A model generated the notes under the pieces. It had not been told where the DNA came from, did not search any database, and worked only from the letters and a program-made list of their open reading frames with translations. Below are positions 1 through 9,246 of a stretch of 64,000 nucleotides of DNA, piece after piece; within the stretch, counting starts at the first letter, position 1; each line of letters starts with the position of its first letter. Origin of the DNA: Nitrospira sp. CR1.3 (GTDB taxonomy: Bacteria; Nitrospirota; Nitrospiria; Nitrospirales; Nitrospiraceae); the NCBI GenBank assembly GCA_014055525.1, contig WIAH01000005.1:1-64000 (forward strand). Reading direction: 5' to 3'. The position numbers and the translations under genes were made by a program.

Positions 1-436
1 CCGGTACCCCTAGGCTGAGTGCGACCTCAGGAAACAGGTCCTGGATCCAATTGATCAATCTTGCACGGCGCAACCGAGCAACAACCGCCGCTACCACTGA
101 GATGAGCGGCGGGTCGGTCTTGGCGACGATGACATCTCCGGGCTTGAGTAAGCCGACCAGAGTCCATGCGGCGCTCGCATAGAATGTCAGATAGTCCAGC
201 GAGCGTCCCCACAAATTATGACGCCCGCACCGAGTCGTCCATACGCGAATCACGCGGACGTTTCGCACAACCTCCTCGCTCGGAAGAAGCGCCGACGGGT
301 CATCGTAGATCAGCCTGGTTGCGATGACGTCAACGGAGACGCCCATTCCAGAAAGGTGAAACGCAAGATCGGCTAGCAACTGACTCGTGGCGGAATGGTC
401 CGGCCAGAAGAAGCGATTGACCAGTACGATCTTCAT
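1..436 (-). CDS. GT4 glycosyltransferase, N-terminal part (runs off window)
   Basis: The reading frame opens at an ATG directly after the TGA of the preceding gene (TGAATG junction) and is still open at base 1. About 145 residues are visible, starting MKIVLVNRFFWPDHSATSQL. The N-terminal pattern, with a later NWIQDLFPEVALSLG stretch, resembles the donor-independent half of WbuB/GT4-type sugar transferases that act on lipid-linked O-antigen intermediates at the cytoplasmic membrane. It is the last visible gene of a polysaccharide operon read leftwards. The catalytic C-terminal half lies outside the window, so sugar specificity cannot be judged. Confidence 0.8.
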   Translation of the reverse strand, partial: MKIVLVNRFFWPDHSATSQLLADLAFHLSGMGVSVDVIATRLIYDDPSALLPSEEVVRNVRVIRVWTTRCGRHNLWGRSLDYLTFYASAAWTLVGLLKPGDVIVAKTDPPLISVVAAVVARLRRARLINWIQDLFPEVALSLGVP

Positions 437-1267
437 TCAGATGGGTAATCCCTGCTCCTTTCGCTCAAGCTCCTTCATCTTCAAGACAATCATGTGTTCA
501 TACATCGATTGGAGGATGCAATAATTGAGGCCTGGCCGTCCGTCGAGAAAGCCGCGCTTCATGACGTAAAGATAGAAAAACTTCAGGAGAGAGCGGAATG
601 GAAGACGAAAGGAGAGGTTTTTGAGCGCCTTGCGGCGAGCCGCCTGGTCACGAGCAAGCAGGGACTCTTCGGATCGAGCCGATCCCTTCAAGAGCTTCAC
701 GCCCTCCCGCGCCTCGAGATCGGAATACTTGTTGTGCTTCTCAAACCACTCGCTCAAACCCTTACTGAAGTTAAAGTGAAGGAAATAATTCGTGAGATAT
801 CCGTGCATCCCGCCGATCACAGGGGTGGGATTGACCAGACGCTCAAATCTGACAGCTCTGGGTCGAAATAGTCTCATGATCGTGCCTGGAGGCATGGCAT
901 GCTTGATCCATCTCCCCATGAAGAAGTTCTTCCTCCCGCAGTAATATGCGACTTCCTGCCTCTGCTCGTTACGGACGATCGAGAGGATCTCTTCTCGCAG
1001 CTCCTGGGTCATTCGCTCATCGGCGTCAAGATAAAATACCCATTCGTATTTGAATGGGATGTGTTCCATCGCCCAATTCTGATGAGCGGCCCAGTTGTCG
1101 AACTTTCGTTGAAGCACACGGGCGCCATTCGCGCGAGCGATTTCCACCGTGCGGTCCGTGCTGAATGAGTCGAGCACAACGATATCGTCACACCATTTCA
1201 CGGTTTCCAGACACGCGGGAAGATTACTCTCCTCGTTCAGCGTGAGGATCAGCACCGAAAGACTCAT
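437..1267 (-). CDS. GT2 family glycosyltransferase (WaaE/KdtX-like)
   Basis: This 276-residue protein has a GT-A fold opening (VLILTLNEESNLPACL) and a nucleotide-binding DSFSTDRT stretch near residues 33-40. A DADE motif at 81-84 matches the metal-binding DXD of GT2 enzymes. The overall length and the basic C-terminus resemble the WaaE/KdtX branch, which adds glucose-like sugars to lipopolysaccharide core, though the acceptor here is unknown. Its ATG overlaps the stop of the upstream fusion gene by four bases, and the next GT4 starts immediately after its stop, so it sits mid-operon. Family confidence is high; substrate is not assignable. Confidence 0.88.
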   Translation of the reverse strand: MSLSVLILTLNEESNLPACLETVKWCDDIVVLDSFSTDRTVEIARANGARVLQRKFDNWAAHQNWAMEHIPFKYEWVFYLDADERMTQELREEILSIVRNEQRQEVAYYCGRKNFFMGRWIKHAMPPGTIMRLFRPRAVRFERLVNPTPVIGGMHGYLTNYFLHFNFSKGLSEWFEKHNKYSDLEAREGVKLLKGSARSEESLLARDQAARRKALKNLSFRLPFRSLLKFFYLYVMKRGFLDGRPGLNYCILQSMYEHMIVLKMKELERKEQGLPI

Positions 1268-2580
1268 GACGTCTCCTTCCTGACCACGGCAATCATGGAC
1301 TTCCCCAGGGCGGGAATGCGGCCGACCCTCGACACTTGCTCAACTGTGAATCCGATTTCCTTCAACAGAGCGCTCAGACTTCGAATAGACCAGAACTTGA
1401 TATGTCCATGGTCCCAGAGAGCGGTAAAATGCTCGTCCATCCTCCCGGTCAATGCGAGAGCCAAGTTCTTGAGGTACCCATGGTACGGCGTCGAAATAAT
1501 GGCGACGCCTCCCGGAAGAAGGAGGTCATAGACCGTCGCAGCGAATTTTCGCGGGAAATAGAGATGCTCAATCACTTCGAGACTCACGACGATCGGAAAC
1601 TGACCGTAGAGGCTTGCAAGATCATCATAGGCAGAACCAAGCTTCAGCTTGAGCTCCGGGTGATGCAGATTGGCTTGGGTGATAGCCTGTTCAGATGCGT
1701 CGATCCCGGTCACATCATAACCAAGCATGGTCATGGCGGCCGCTACACTGCCGTTCCCACAACCCAGTTCAAAAACCCGCTTCATCGGAGCATCCAGCGA
1801 GTTCAGCATGGAAACAAGGGCCGGAAGCAGGTATTCGTGGGATTCATTCAGATTCCCGTCTGAATATTGATAACCAGAGACGGTCAACCGAACCGCGCGC
1901 TGCCTCTGAGTTGTTGTGCTCGCCGACCGCGCGCCACGCGCACGCGCCTTCAGGAATCGCGCTGGATTACCGACAACGATCGTCCACGGTTCGGCGTCGC
2001 TGAACACACTTGATCTGGCTCCGACGACGGCGCCCTCGCCCACGGTAACTCCCGGACCCACAAAGGCATCTGCGGCAATCCAGGCTCTATTTCCTATCAC
2101 GATGGGGGCCGTAACAAGTGGCATGGCTGGATCCGTGTAATCATGACTCGCGCTGCAGAGATAGCTGTACTGACTTATGGTGGCATACGACCCGATCGTA
2201 ATGTTTCCGACGCAGTAGCAATCAACATGGTCCCCCAAACAGCTATGATCTCCCATCTCCAGGTTCCAGGGGGCCCAGATTTTGGCAGTTGGATAGGGAT
2301 GCGCGTTCTTGCCTATTTTGCCGCCGAATATCCTCAGCAGGAAGCATCGCCAGCCATGCAGAACTCTTGGGCTTGGCCGATAGCACAACGCCCATACCGC
2401 AGTCCAAAGAGCTCGCTTCAGCCGATGCCATCTTGAATGCGGGCTGCGAAACTCGTCACGATTGGCTCGCATCTCCAGTCGTGAATGAGACAGGCGTCCG
2501 CGCCAGACTTTGAACACGTTGCGTGGTGCGGAGCTTGCTCCTCTCACCTTCATGAAATCTTGTCTGCTACCGAAGGTCAT
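1264..2580 (-). CDS. Fused hexapeptide acetyltransferase and SAM methyltransferase
   Basis: One uninterrupted frame encodes two enzymes. The first half is a WcaF-like left-handed beta-helix acetyltransferase with hexapeptide repeats, a SASHDYTDPAMPL active-site loop and the closing VVGNPARFLKAR. After a short basic linker, a class I methyltransferase follows with an SAM-binding FELGCGNGS motif and an acidic VTGID strand end. The frame extends upstream to 2646, but that would overlap the previous gene by 80 bases; the ATG at 2580 has GAGG 11 bases ahead and is preferred (438 residues). The two activities are usually separate proteins in O-antigen loci, so this is probably a bifunctional sugar acetylase/methylase. 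The sugar target is unknown. Confidence 0.82.
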   Translation of the reverse strand: MTFGSRQDFMKVRGASSAPRNVFKVWRGRLSHSRLEMRANRDEFRSPHSRWHRLKRALWTAVWALCYRPSPRVLHGWRCFLLRIFGGKIGKNAHPYPTAKIWAPWNLEMGDHSCLGDHVDCYCVGNITIGSYATISQYSYLCSASHDYTDPAMPLVTAPIVIGNRAWIAADAFVGPGVTVGEGAVVGARSSVFSDAEPWTIVVGNPARFLKARARGARSASTTTQRQRAVRLTVSGYQYSDGNLNESHEYLLPALVSMLNSLDAPMKRVFELGCGNGSVAAAMTMLGYDVTGIDASEQAITQANLHHPELKLKLGSAYDDLASLYGQFPIVVSLEVIEHLYFPRKFAATVYDLLLPGGVAIISTPYHGYLKNLALALTGRMDEHFTALWDHGHIKFWSIRSLSALLKEIGFTVEQVSRVGRIPALGKSMIAVVRKETS

Positions 2581-3139
2581 CGCAGTAATTGCCTCGTGTT
2601 GGCGGTTGGCCCAACATGCAGTCATGACTCGCGCGATCTCTGTCATTCATGAAACGATCGGAAAGCTTTCTCGCAGGAACTCCTCCGTGAATCTCATAAG
2701 GAGGTATATCCTTTGTGACAACCGCGCCGGCTGCCACGATGGCCCCGCGACCGATCCGTACCCCCGCGATGAGAATGGCGCCGCATCCGATCCACACATC
2801 CCGTTCGATTATGGTGGAATTGAGCGCCGGCCTACCTGCAAAAATGATGGGGACTCCGGGTTTGTCATACACATGATCCGACCCGACGATGGAGACGCGC
2901 GGACCGATCATCGAGTATGCCCCCAGTTCGACCCGAGGGCCGATCAAACAGTCCGGCCCGATGTAGCTATATTCATAGGCGACCAGGTCTGAACTTACCC
3001 GGCTACCTCCGGCCATATAGAAAGTCGGATGTACATGCGCCAGACTGTGCCGCGCGCGCCTACAGATCATGATGAGCTTCCGCGCCAACTCATGCGTCGA
3101 TGGATTCGCTCGGATCCTTCTGAGTATGGTTCCGGCCAC
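2567..3139 (-). CDS. Hexapeptide-repeat acyltransferase (LbH family)
   Basis: The 190-residue protein carries consecutive hexapeptide repeats (IGPDCLIGPRVELGAYSMIG, then VWIGCGAILIAGVRIGRGAI) and a VGSDHVYDKPG loop whose histidine is the expected catalytic base. It closes with VPARKLSDRF, typical of serine O-acetyltransferase-like or Vat-like sugar acetyltransferases. The start is a GTG that overlaps the TAG of the upstream glycosyltransferase by one base, indicating translational coupling. It is followed immediately by a second, fused acetyltransferase, so the polymer may receive two different acetylations. The acceptor sugar cannot be read from sequence. Confidence 0.85.
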   Translation of the reverse strand: MAGTILRRIRANPSTHELARKLIMICRRARHSLAHVHPTFYMAGGSRVSSDLVAYEYSYIGPDCLIGPRVELGAYSMIGPRVSIVGSDHVYDKPGVPIIFAGRPALNSTIIERDVWIGCGAILIAGVRIGRGAIVAAGAVVTKDIPPYEIHGGVPARKLSDRFMNDRDRASHDCMLGQPPTRGNYCDDLR

Positions 3140-4368
3140 TAGACGATCACCTCCGTCGCACCGGCCGGCTTATCCCCCAACGCCAACTCAATTACCTTCC
3201 GCTGGAAACCAGGGTTGTATCGCTTCTCGATGACGTCATAGCAAACCTCCCGCTCTCGCTCCGAGCGGATGTCTCCTGATCCGGTCCATTGCCGAATGAC
3301 GCGAGCAAGGTCCTCGCTGTCTTGGAAGCGAAAAAAGTCACCGGATTTGGCGGGAAGAATGGCTTCGAACTCCGGTCCCTGCGTGTCAAAGTTGTCGTGA
3401 GTGATCACGGGCGTTCCGTACGCGAGACTATGCATGCACGTGAGCCCCACCTTCCCCGGAGAAACCGTGACATTCGCGGCCATGATCATTCCGGCCAGCT
3501 CAGCTTCGTTGTAACAGGGGCCGTAGAAGCGAACAGGAAGGCGCTTGGCCCTCGCCAATGACTCCAGGCCGGTTTGTTCTGGCCCGTCTCCGATGAGCAG
3601 CGCATGCACGATGTGCCCCTCGCATCGCAGCATGTCCATCGCTTCAAGCAGCAGCGGAAACTGGCACGCCGCGGTAAGCCGAGCCGTACACACGATCAAC
3701 GGCGTCGCGGATTCGCCGAACAACGAGTTCCTGATCGCTTGAAGCTCTTCGCGTGAAATGCGGCGACGGATCCGGCGTTGCTGTTCGTAGTCCAGACTGT
3801 TGTACACCACGTACAGCTTATCGGCTGGGTATCCTTCCGAAACTCCAATCTGTTTTGCTCGATGCCCGTAAAGCAGGAGGCCATGAGCCAGCGCGTAGAA
3901 GAGATGTCTGATGATCGCCTTGCCTCCTCGTTCATTCTTGATCCACCCGTGGGTCCAAAAGAGGACCCGCTTCAGAGTCAGTCTGGCGAGCAGAGCCGCA
4001 ACCCATGTGCTGAGGAAGTTGGCATTCCCCAGGAAGATCATGGCGTCGAACTTCCGGCTGACAGCAAGACCTATCAGACCTCTTTGCCACAGAAGTGCGG
4101 AAGAGATCTTCGTACATCTTGTCGAAAGCAGTCTGTCCTCCGGGGGCTGCCACGGCTTGATCGAACGGTCCGGATCCGTGCGGTCGCCGACCAAGAGGTA
4201 GTCGATCTCATCGCAGTCGAGCAGTATCTGCATGACCGCAGCCCTGTAATGTGCGAAGAAATGGTAGACGATCGCCACTCTCGGCTTTCTTGCGGAGGCC
4301 TTCGGAGATTTCCCGCACGCAATTGTTCGGCGTACCATAGAAACCATTCGGGACGACCGTACGATCAC
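3139..4368 (-). CDS. GT4 family glycosyltransferase
   Basis: This is a 409-residue GT-B enzyme. The N-terminal domain begins after about 28 residues at VAIVYHFFAHYRAAVM. The C-terminal donor domain shows LIVCTARLTAACQFPLLLEAM and LIGDGPEQTGLESLA, with the acidic/glycine region LAYGTPVITHDNFDTQGPEFEA. These features match retaining GT4 enzymes using nucleotide sugars on the cytoplasmic face of the membrane. Its ATG overlaps the stop of the ligase gene by four bases. The N-terminal extension may mean translation really begins at a later methionine. Confidence 0.87.
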   Translation of the reverse strand: MIVRSSRMVSMVRRTIACGKSPKASARKPRVAIVYHFFAHYRAAVMQILLDCDEIDYLLVGDRTDPDRSIKPWQPPEDRLLSTRCTKISSALLWQRGLIGLAVSRKFDAMIFLGNANFLSTWVAALLARLTLKRVLFWTHGWIKNERGGKAIIRHLFYALAHGLLLYGHRAKQIGVSEGYPADKLYVVYNSLDYEQQRRIRRRISREELQAIRNSLFGESATPLIVCTARLTAACQFPLLLEAMDMLRCEGHIVHALLIGDGPEQTGLESLARAKRLPVRFYGPCYNEAELAGMIMAANVTVSPGKVGLTCMHSLAYGTPVITHDNFDTQGPEFEAILPAKSGDFFRFQDSEDLARVIRQWTGSGDIRSEREREVCYDVIEKRYNPGFQRKVIELALGDKPAGATEVIV

Positions 4369-5702
4369 GAGCGCTGCAGTTGATGGTCCTTGGATCGGAG
4401 ATCCAATCGGAAAGAAAGCTCCTGCTCTGTCGAGTCTTGTGAATATGCTCGGCGAAGCACATACTCGTACCGCCCCAGGATGATCGCTAGCATGAACGGC
4501 TCCAAATTGAGCAATAGACTGCCTTGCTTGAATGACAGCAGCAGTGTGAAGAGGCAGAGCCCTGTCAGGCCTCCCAAGAGCAGTCGTTCTCTCGATCGGT
4601 CGTCGATAAGACGAAGGGTTCGAACGGTGCCGGCAAGCACACAGCAGAGAATCAACAGATAGAGCAGGAAACCGATGAGTCCTTCTTCCGCCAGCACTTC
4701 GAGGGGTACGAAATGCGGGTAGATCCCGAGCAAACGAGGATCATAGGCCGCTGAATTTCCCAAGCCGAACAGCATCGTATCCGGAGAGCCAAAAGCCAGG
4801 CGCACAAGAAATATGGCGTTAGAGAGCCGACCCGAAATGTCTTCCTGCGCAGAGTGCTCGCTCCATCTACCTCCGCTGCCGCCATAGACTTGTTGCGAGG
4901 AGAATTCCTGCAGAGCCCAGCCGGTTGCCACGCCCAGGAAACAGACGATCGACCCCAAGACCGCGAACTGCCTCAGATTGGCCAATCGACGGCTGATCGG
5001 CCAGCAGGCGACGCAAACGACAAATGTAGCCAGCAACTGACCGCGCGTAGCGGACCGTACGATCAGAGCGAGGCATAGACCGACAAGGGCCCATTTGAAT
5101 GGAAACCACAATTTTGATTCCGGCCACGGGTCGGTAAGCACGGCGATGAGAACAATCATCCCTGCCATCGACGACACGGCAAGCGGATTGCCCAACTCGT
5201 GATCGAGCACGATTCTTCGATGATCCCATTTCACGAAGAAGAGGAGTAGCACGACCAACAGTCCTCCAATGACCAGTAAACCGATGTTGGAAGCTCGGAG
5301 GTCACGAGATTGATTGATGAGGAGGGGGCTGAGCACGATCATGCTGACGATGTATGGCCATCGAGCGTTCCAGAGGTCCAGGCTGATGCTCGGACGTGGA
5401 GCCCATTGAGTCGAGGCAAAGGCATAGAGAAACAATGCGAGGACCAGCCATCCGACGATGGGGTATCCCGAAAATAGGGAGAAGCCATGCTTCATTCCCT
5501 GCGTGATGAGCGCAAGGACAAGAATTCCTCCGATAAGATAATTCGTTGCCGTGTGGTGTTGTGCAAAAAATGTCGTCGTTGCCTGTCCCCATTGTTCCAA
5601 TCCAAACATGCAGAGAACGCCGGCCAACGCCACTCCGGGATACTTCCAGAGGGTGATAAGCAACCCACCCGCTACAACGGCATATGCGCCCAGCCCCATC
5701 AT
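4365..5702 (-). CDS. O-antigen ligase/polymerase family membrane protein
   Basis: The 445-residue protein is almost wholly hydrophobic with about 10-12 predicted membrane segments and one large periplasmic loop. That loop ends in IYPHFVPLEVLAEEGLIGF, the signature of the Wzy_C/O-antigen ligase family (PF04932). Members either ligate O-antigen to lipid A-core (WaaL) or polymerise repeat units (Wzy); sequence alone does not separate these here. The gene overlaps the flippase stop and the GT4 start, so export, polymerisation and assembly genes are co-translated. Confidence 0.85.
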   Translation of the reverse strand: MMGLGAYAVVAGGLLITLWKYPGVALAGVLCMFGLEQWGQATTTFFAQHHTATNYLIGGILVLALITQGMKHGFSLFSGYPIVGWLVLALFLYAFASTQWAPRPSISLDLWNARWPYIVSMIVLSPLLINQSRDLRASNIGLLVIGGLLVVLLLFFVKWDHRRIVLDHELGNPLAVSSMAGMIVLIAVLTDPWPESKLWFPFKWALVGLCLALIVRSATRGQLLATFVVCVACWPISRRLANLRQFAVLGSIVCFLGVATGWALQEFSSQQVYGGSGGRWSEHSAQEDISGRLSNAIFLVRLAFGSPDTMLFGLGNSAAYDPRLLGIYPHFVPLEVLAEEGLIGFLLYLLILCCVLAGTVRTLRLIDDRSRERLLLGGLTGLCLFTLLLSFKQGSLLLNLEPFMLAIILGRYEYVLRRAYSQDSTEQELSFRLDLRSKDHQLQRS

Positions 5703-7210
5703 GATGTCGCTCGACCCGGCACTCCGAAGCCGGTGATCTGGCGCCGGAGCACTTCAACAATCTCCCTCACGCTACCCTTCAGAAAGACTTGGGTCAGACC
5801 CAGGTAGATCCCGGAGTACATGATGACGAGCCCGAACGCCTGCCAAATGGTGAAATTTCTGACGTGGGTCAGGATCATCAGCGCTTCGGTGCCCACGAGC
5901 GAAAACCCCCCGATGGCGAACGTGAACACCATCGGTAGGAGCACGTCTCCCAATCGTCCACCGATGCGATTCGTGACAAACGCGCAGAACAACAGACCGG
6001 AGACGAGGTTATAGGCGCTGACTACTCCCGCGATGACGATCAGCCCGCCCGACCATGCCCCGGTCGCTCCGGCAATGATGGTGCCGACACCATCGGCCAG
6101 AAGCAGCCCTGCGACGAGTCGCCACTCGCCACGCCCCTCCATAAGCGTCCGGCAAAGCGGCATCACTAATTTGATCGGCATACTCAAAGCCAGCAACTGA
6201 ACCACCGGAATGGCGCTGTCCCATTTCCCGCTCCACAGTCCGTGAACAAGAGGATCGGCGACGAGTACCAGTGCAAAGCATGCTAGAGTCGTCCCCAGCG
6301 TGAGCATGCGGACAGATCTGAAGAACGCGCTTTTCTGCCGGTCTTTATCATGGTCCAACCGGGAAAACGCGGGCATCATGACTGCCTCGACTCCGTTCGT
6401 GAAGAGTGCGGCTAAGGAGAAGCTCAGTTGAAAACCAAAGAAGTAGAGGCCAAGAGATTCCTTATTCTGTAAGAGGCCGATGGCGAGGTAGTCTCCGTTC
6501 ATGACGAGAATGCCCGCGAATGATGTGAGCATGACCCAACGGCTGTCCTTCAGCACGCCGCTCATGGCCTGCCACGTGAGCCTGTGATTCGGCGGCCATC
6601 CCCCTACGGCATGCCATCCCGCCATTGTTTCGAAGCAGGCGATCACAATCAGCGGCAGGACGAAACTGAGCGCCCCGAAACCCGAGAGAGCAAACGCGGC
6701 CGTCGAGCCATGGCGCAGCAATGCCGACCATATGTTTATTCGCGCGAGTTTTCCAAAATTCAGATCGCACGAGAGCTTCGCTTGGAAAAGCAAGCCCGCG
6801 GTATTCAGTGGAAGCGAGAGAGCGATCGTCCAGATAATAGTCTTGAGAGATGCGCTCTCGTACAGATGCGCGAGCAAAGGAGCAGCAAGCGCGAGGATGA
6901 CAAAGCCGATCCCGTTGAAGAGCAGGGCGATCTTGAGGCAGATTGTGGCGTACGCGTCGTAGCCGCTTCCCTTCTGAATCAGAATCCTTTGCGTTCCGGC
7001 ATTTCTCAGAGCCAGGACGATCGTGGACCACGATATTGCGATGGCGTAGAGCGCAAAGTCTTCCGTGCTCAGCACCCATCCAAGCACCAATTGAGCGCCC
7101 AGACTCGCGAGTTTTCCGGCGACTGTTCCGACGGATGCCCACAGTATTCCGGTCGCGGCAAGTCCGCTCAAAGGAACCCGGCGTTCCGTTGTGGCCGCGC
7201 TTCTACTCAT
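5699..7210 (-). CDS. Wzx-type polysaccharide flippase
   Basis: This 503-residue protein has about 12-14 membrane segments. Its opening (SGLAATGILWASVGTVAGKLASLGAQLVLGWVLS) fits the MOP/PST flippase superfamily, which turns undecaprenol-linked oligosaccharide to the periplasmic face. The polar LYESASLKTI and FQAKLSCDLNFGKLARIN loops fit the family. It is adjacent to the ligase/polymerase gene, the usual pairing in Wzx/Wzy-dependent loci, and overlaps it by four bases. No translated signal other than the N-terminal anchor is seen. Confidence 0.88.
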   Translation of the reverse strand: MSRSAATTERRVPLSGLAATGILWASVGTVAGKLASLGAQLVLGWVLSTEDFALYAIAISWSTIVLALRNAGTQRILIQKGSGYDAYATICLKIALLFNGIGFVILALAAPLLAHLYESASLKTIIWTIALSLPLNTAGLLFQAKLSCDLNFGKLARINIWSALLRHGSTAAFALSGFGALSFVLPLIVIACFETMAGWHAVGGWPPNHRLTWQAMSGVLKDSRWVMLTSFAGILVMNGDYLAIGLLQNKESLGLYFFGFQLSFSLAALFTNGVEAVMMPAFSRLDHDKDRQKSAFFRSVRMLTLGTTLACFALVLVADPLVHGLWSGKWDSAIPVVQLLALSMPIKLVMPLCRTLMEGRGEWRLVAGLLLADGVGTIIAGATGAWSGGLIVIAGVVSAYNLVSGLLFCAFVTNRIGGRLGDVLLPMVFTFAIGGFSLVGTEALMILTHVRNFTIWQAFGLVIMYSGIYLGLTQVFLKGSVREIVEVLRRQITGFGVPGRATS

Positions 7211-7362
7211 TCTGGTTTCCCCTCGTTGAGCAGGCGACCGATCCTTCAGTCGGCATCTGTTCCAAGCCGGTATCGCCTGAACGAGACAGTGAGGTTTCAG
7301 CGACCGGAGAGCGACTCACCTGATTTGGGGGATGGAGCAGCCGGGATGTATCCTGGCCCTAC

Positions 7363-7926
7363 TTACTTTGTGTTCCGCAGCAGATCCTGCCAAACCCGCG
7401 AAGCCGGTTGCGTCCACAGACTGCCTCCACGGACTTGACGGCTGTTGACTGGCATCCGTCTCGTACTGAGAAATTCGATTCGTTCCGCCGCATCCCGGAA
7501 CTGACCATCTTCTCTCCGGAGCCATCGATAGGCTTCGAGCGCCTCCTCGATTCGTCCGAGCGATTCAAGGGTGCGACCGAGCACGTAGAGAATTTGCACC
7601 GTTTCCTTCGTCGAAGCCGCCGGTGATTTGAGGGCGTTCCGAAACGCGGTGACGGCTCCTTCATAGTTTCTTGAAGACTTGCAGCACAGCCCGATCTGCG
7701 CATAAGCTTTCAATGCATAATCGGAATCTGTGACGGCCTTCTCGAATTGCTCGATCGCCTGCCTGAACAGACCGGCTTTTCGCAACGTCAATCCGCGCTC
7801 ATACCACTCCGCTGCCTCAACAGGCTGGTCCTGGTGAGTTCCGGATGAGCGGCCATCGGATGGTTTGAACTCAAACATAGCGGCTGTAACCCCAAACGCG
7901 GGGAACAACAGCAAGACTCGGACCAC
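7363..7926 (-). CDS. TPR-repeat protein of the polysaccharide locus
   Basis: The 187-residue product begins with a GTG preceded by AAGGAG seven bases upstream. A hydrophobic N-terminus (VRVLLLFPAFGVTAAMF) suggests an exported or membrane-anchored protein. Residues of about 40-160 form three tetratricopeptide-like helical pairs (for example AEWYERGLTLRKAGLFRQAIEQFEKAV). TPR proteins often accompany polysaccharide export machinery as scaffolds. It lies 152 bases upstream of the flippase and on the same strand. A specific partner cannot be named. Confidence 0.72.
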   Translation of the reverse strand: MVRVLLLFPAFGVTAAMFEFKPSDGRSSGTHQDQPVEAAEWYERGLTLRKAGLFRQAIEQFEKAVTDSDYALKAYAQIGLCCKSSRNYEGAVTAFRNALKSPAASTKETVQILYVLGRTLESLGRIEEALEAYRWLRREDGQFRDAAERIEFLSTRRMPVNSRQVRGGSLWTQPASRVWQDLLRNTK

Positions 7927-8064
7927 GGGGCGGCTCCTTGATGGCGCGGAGAGTCAATGGGTTAGAAACTGGTACGCCGGTCGCGGTGCGCAATCGAAGG
8001 CCGGATCGTACAAATTCCGTGTTGCGCGGCTCCAGGCAGGAGGAGAACCAGGGGGATGAGGGGA

Positions 8065-9027
8065 CTAGAAGTGCACTTCCCGCAAGGCATGGCGATGGGC
8101 TTGGAACCACCCGATTGTCTTCTTGAGGCCTTCACGCAGATTGTGCCTGGCCTGAAAACCGAAGAGCTGTTTCGCGCGGCTCACATCGAGGCATCGGCGC
8201 GGTTGCCCGTTCGGCTTGGTCGTATCCCAATCAATCTGTCCTGAAAATCCGACCTCCGCTGCAATCATGTCGGCGAGGTTGCGAATCGTGACTTCCTCCC
8301 CGGTTCCCAGATTGACCGGAAGGTTTCCGTCGTACGATTCCGCGGCCTGCAGAATGCCCTCCGCCGCGTCTTCGACATACAGAAACTCTCGGCTTGGGGA
8401 TCCATCGCCCCAGAGAGTGAATGTGTTTTTCCCCGCCTCTTTCGCCTCCATACACTTGCGGATGAGCGCAGGGATGACATGCGAGGTCTGGAGATCGAAG
8501 TTATCGCGCGGTCCGTAGAGATTGACGGGAAACAACACGATCGAATTGAATCCGTACTGTTGCTGATAGGCCTGCGACTGCACCAGCATCATCTTCTTCG
8601 CCAATCCGTAGGGAGCGTTGGTTTCCTCGGGATAGCCGTTCCAGATGTCGTCCTCTCTAAAGGGGATGGGCGCGAATTTCGGATAGGCGCAAATCGTCCC
8701 GAGCGCGACGAACTTTCTCAAGCCCCGCTGGCGGCCGATTTCGATGAGTTGGGTGCCCATCATCAGATTGTCGTAGAAGAACCTCCCGGGATTGGCTTGA
8801 TTGGCGCCGATCCCGCCGACTCGCGCCGCCAGATGAATGACGATGTCCGGCTTCGCATCGGCATAGAGCTGTTGAACCGCCGACATCTGTACAAGATCGT
8901 ATTCGCTGCTGCGAGGAACCACGATGCTCGAGCAGCCTTGAGCTCGAAGCTGTTCGACGACGAACGACCCGAGAAAGCCGGCGCCTCCGGTGACGACGAC
9001 ACGAGTATTTGACCAAAAGGATGTCAT
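8065..9027 (-). CDS. fcl: GDP-L-fucose synthase
   Basis: This 320-residue extended-SDR enzyme converts GDP-4-keto-6-deoxymannose to GDP-L-fucose using NADPH. The Rossmann motif [12 protein letters not shown] is at residues 10-21. The family-specific segments [15 protein letters not shown] and [14 protein letters not shown] and the catalytic YGLAKK (YxxxK) are all present, as is the substrate-contact region [10 protein letters not shown]. It sits downstream of gmd, which supplies its substrate, separated by 219 bases of repeat-containing DNA. Length is normal for the family. Fucose or a fucose-derived residue is therefore a likely part of the polymer made by this locus. Confidence 0.96.
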   Translation of the reverse strand: MTSFWSNTRVVVTGGAGFLGSFVVEQLRAQGCSSIVVPRSSEYDLVQMSAVQQLYADAKPDIVIHLAARVGGIGANQANPGRFFYDNLMMGTQLIEIGRQRGLRKFVALGTICAYPKFAPIPFREDDIWNGYPEETNAPYGLAKKMMLVQSQAYQQQYGFNSIVLFPVNLYGPRDNFDLQTSHVIPALIRKCMEAKEAGKNTFTLWGDGSPSREFLYVEDAAEGILQAAESYDGNLPVNLGTGEEVTIRNLADMIAAEVGFSGQIDWDTTKPNGQPRRCLDVSRAKQLFGFQARHNLREGLKKTIGWFQAHRHALREVHF

Positions 9028-9029
9028 AC

Positions 9030-9242
9030 GAAGGCTAAGGCTGAGCTTAAGGTTGAGCAGTCTCGCAAAGTGAACGGATCAATGCCTAGAGCTCTTTCCA
9101 GACCTCATCTGTCAATTTCATTGCAAGGTGGTATTCGCCCTCTTTGAGATATCCAACCTTCTGTCCATACTAATATAATGAACTAAACACCCTTTAGGCA
9201 CCTCAGTGAAAGGACCCGCGCTCAGCCTCAACCTTAACCTCT
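9030..9242. repeat. Hexamer-type inverted repeat between gmd and fcl
   Basis: The gap between gmd and fcl is bounded by a purine-rich arm at 9030-9058 (AAGGCTAAGGCTGAG followed by AAGGTTGAG) and a complementary arm at 9221-9242 (CTCAGCCTCAACCTTAACCT). The arms are built from degenerate AAGGYT/GAGGYT hexamers and could pair imperfectly around a loop of about 160 bases. The loop contains no recognisable gene. The same units recur in gaps at about 10.3, 11.3, 15.2 and 19.5 kb. Confidence 0.7.
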
Positions 9243-9246
9243 GACT

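Noticed and set aside
9060-9220. Possible small RNA or gene in the loop of the gmd/fcl repeat
   Set aside because: No promoter-terminator pair or ORF could be supported in these 160 bases.
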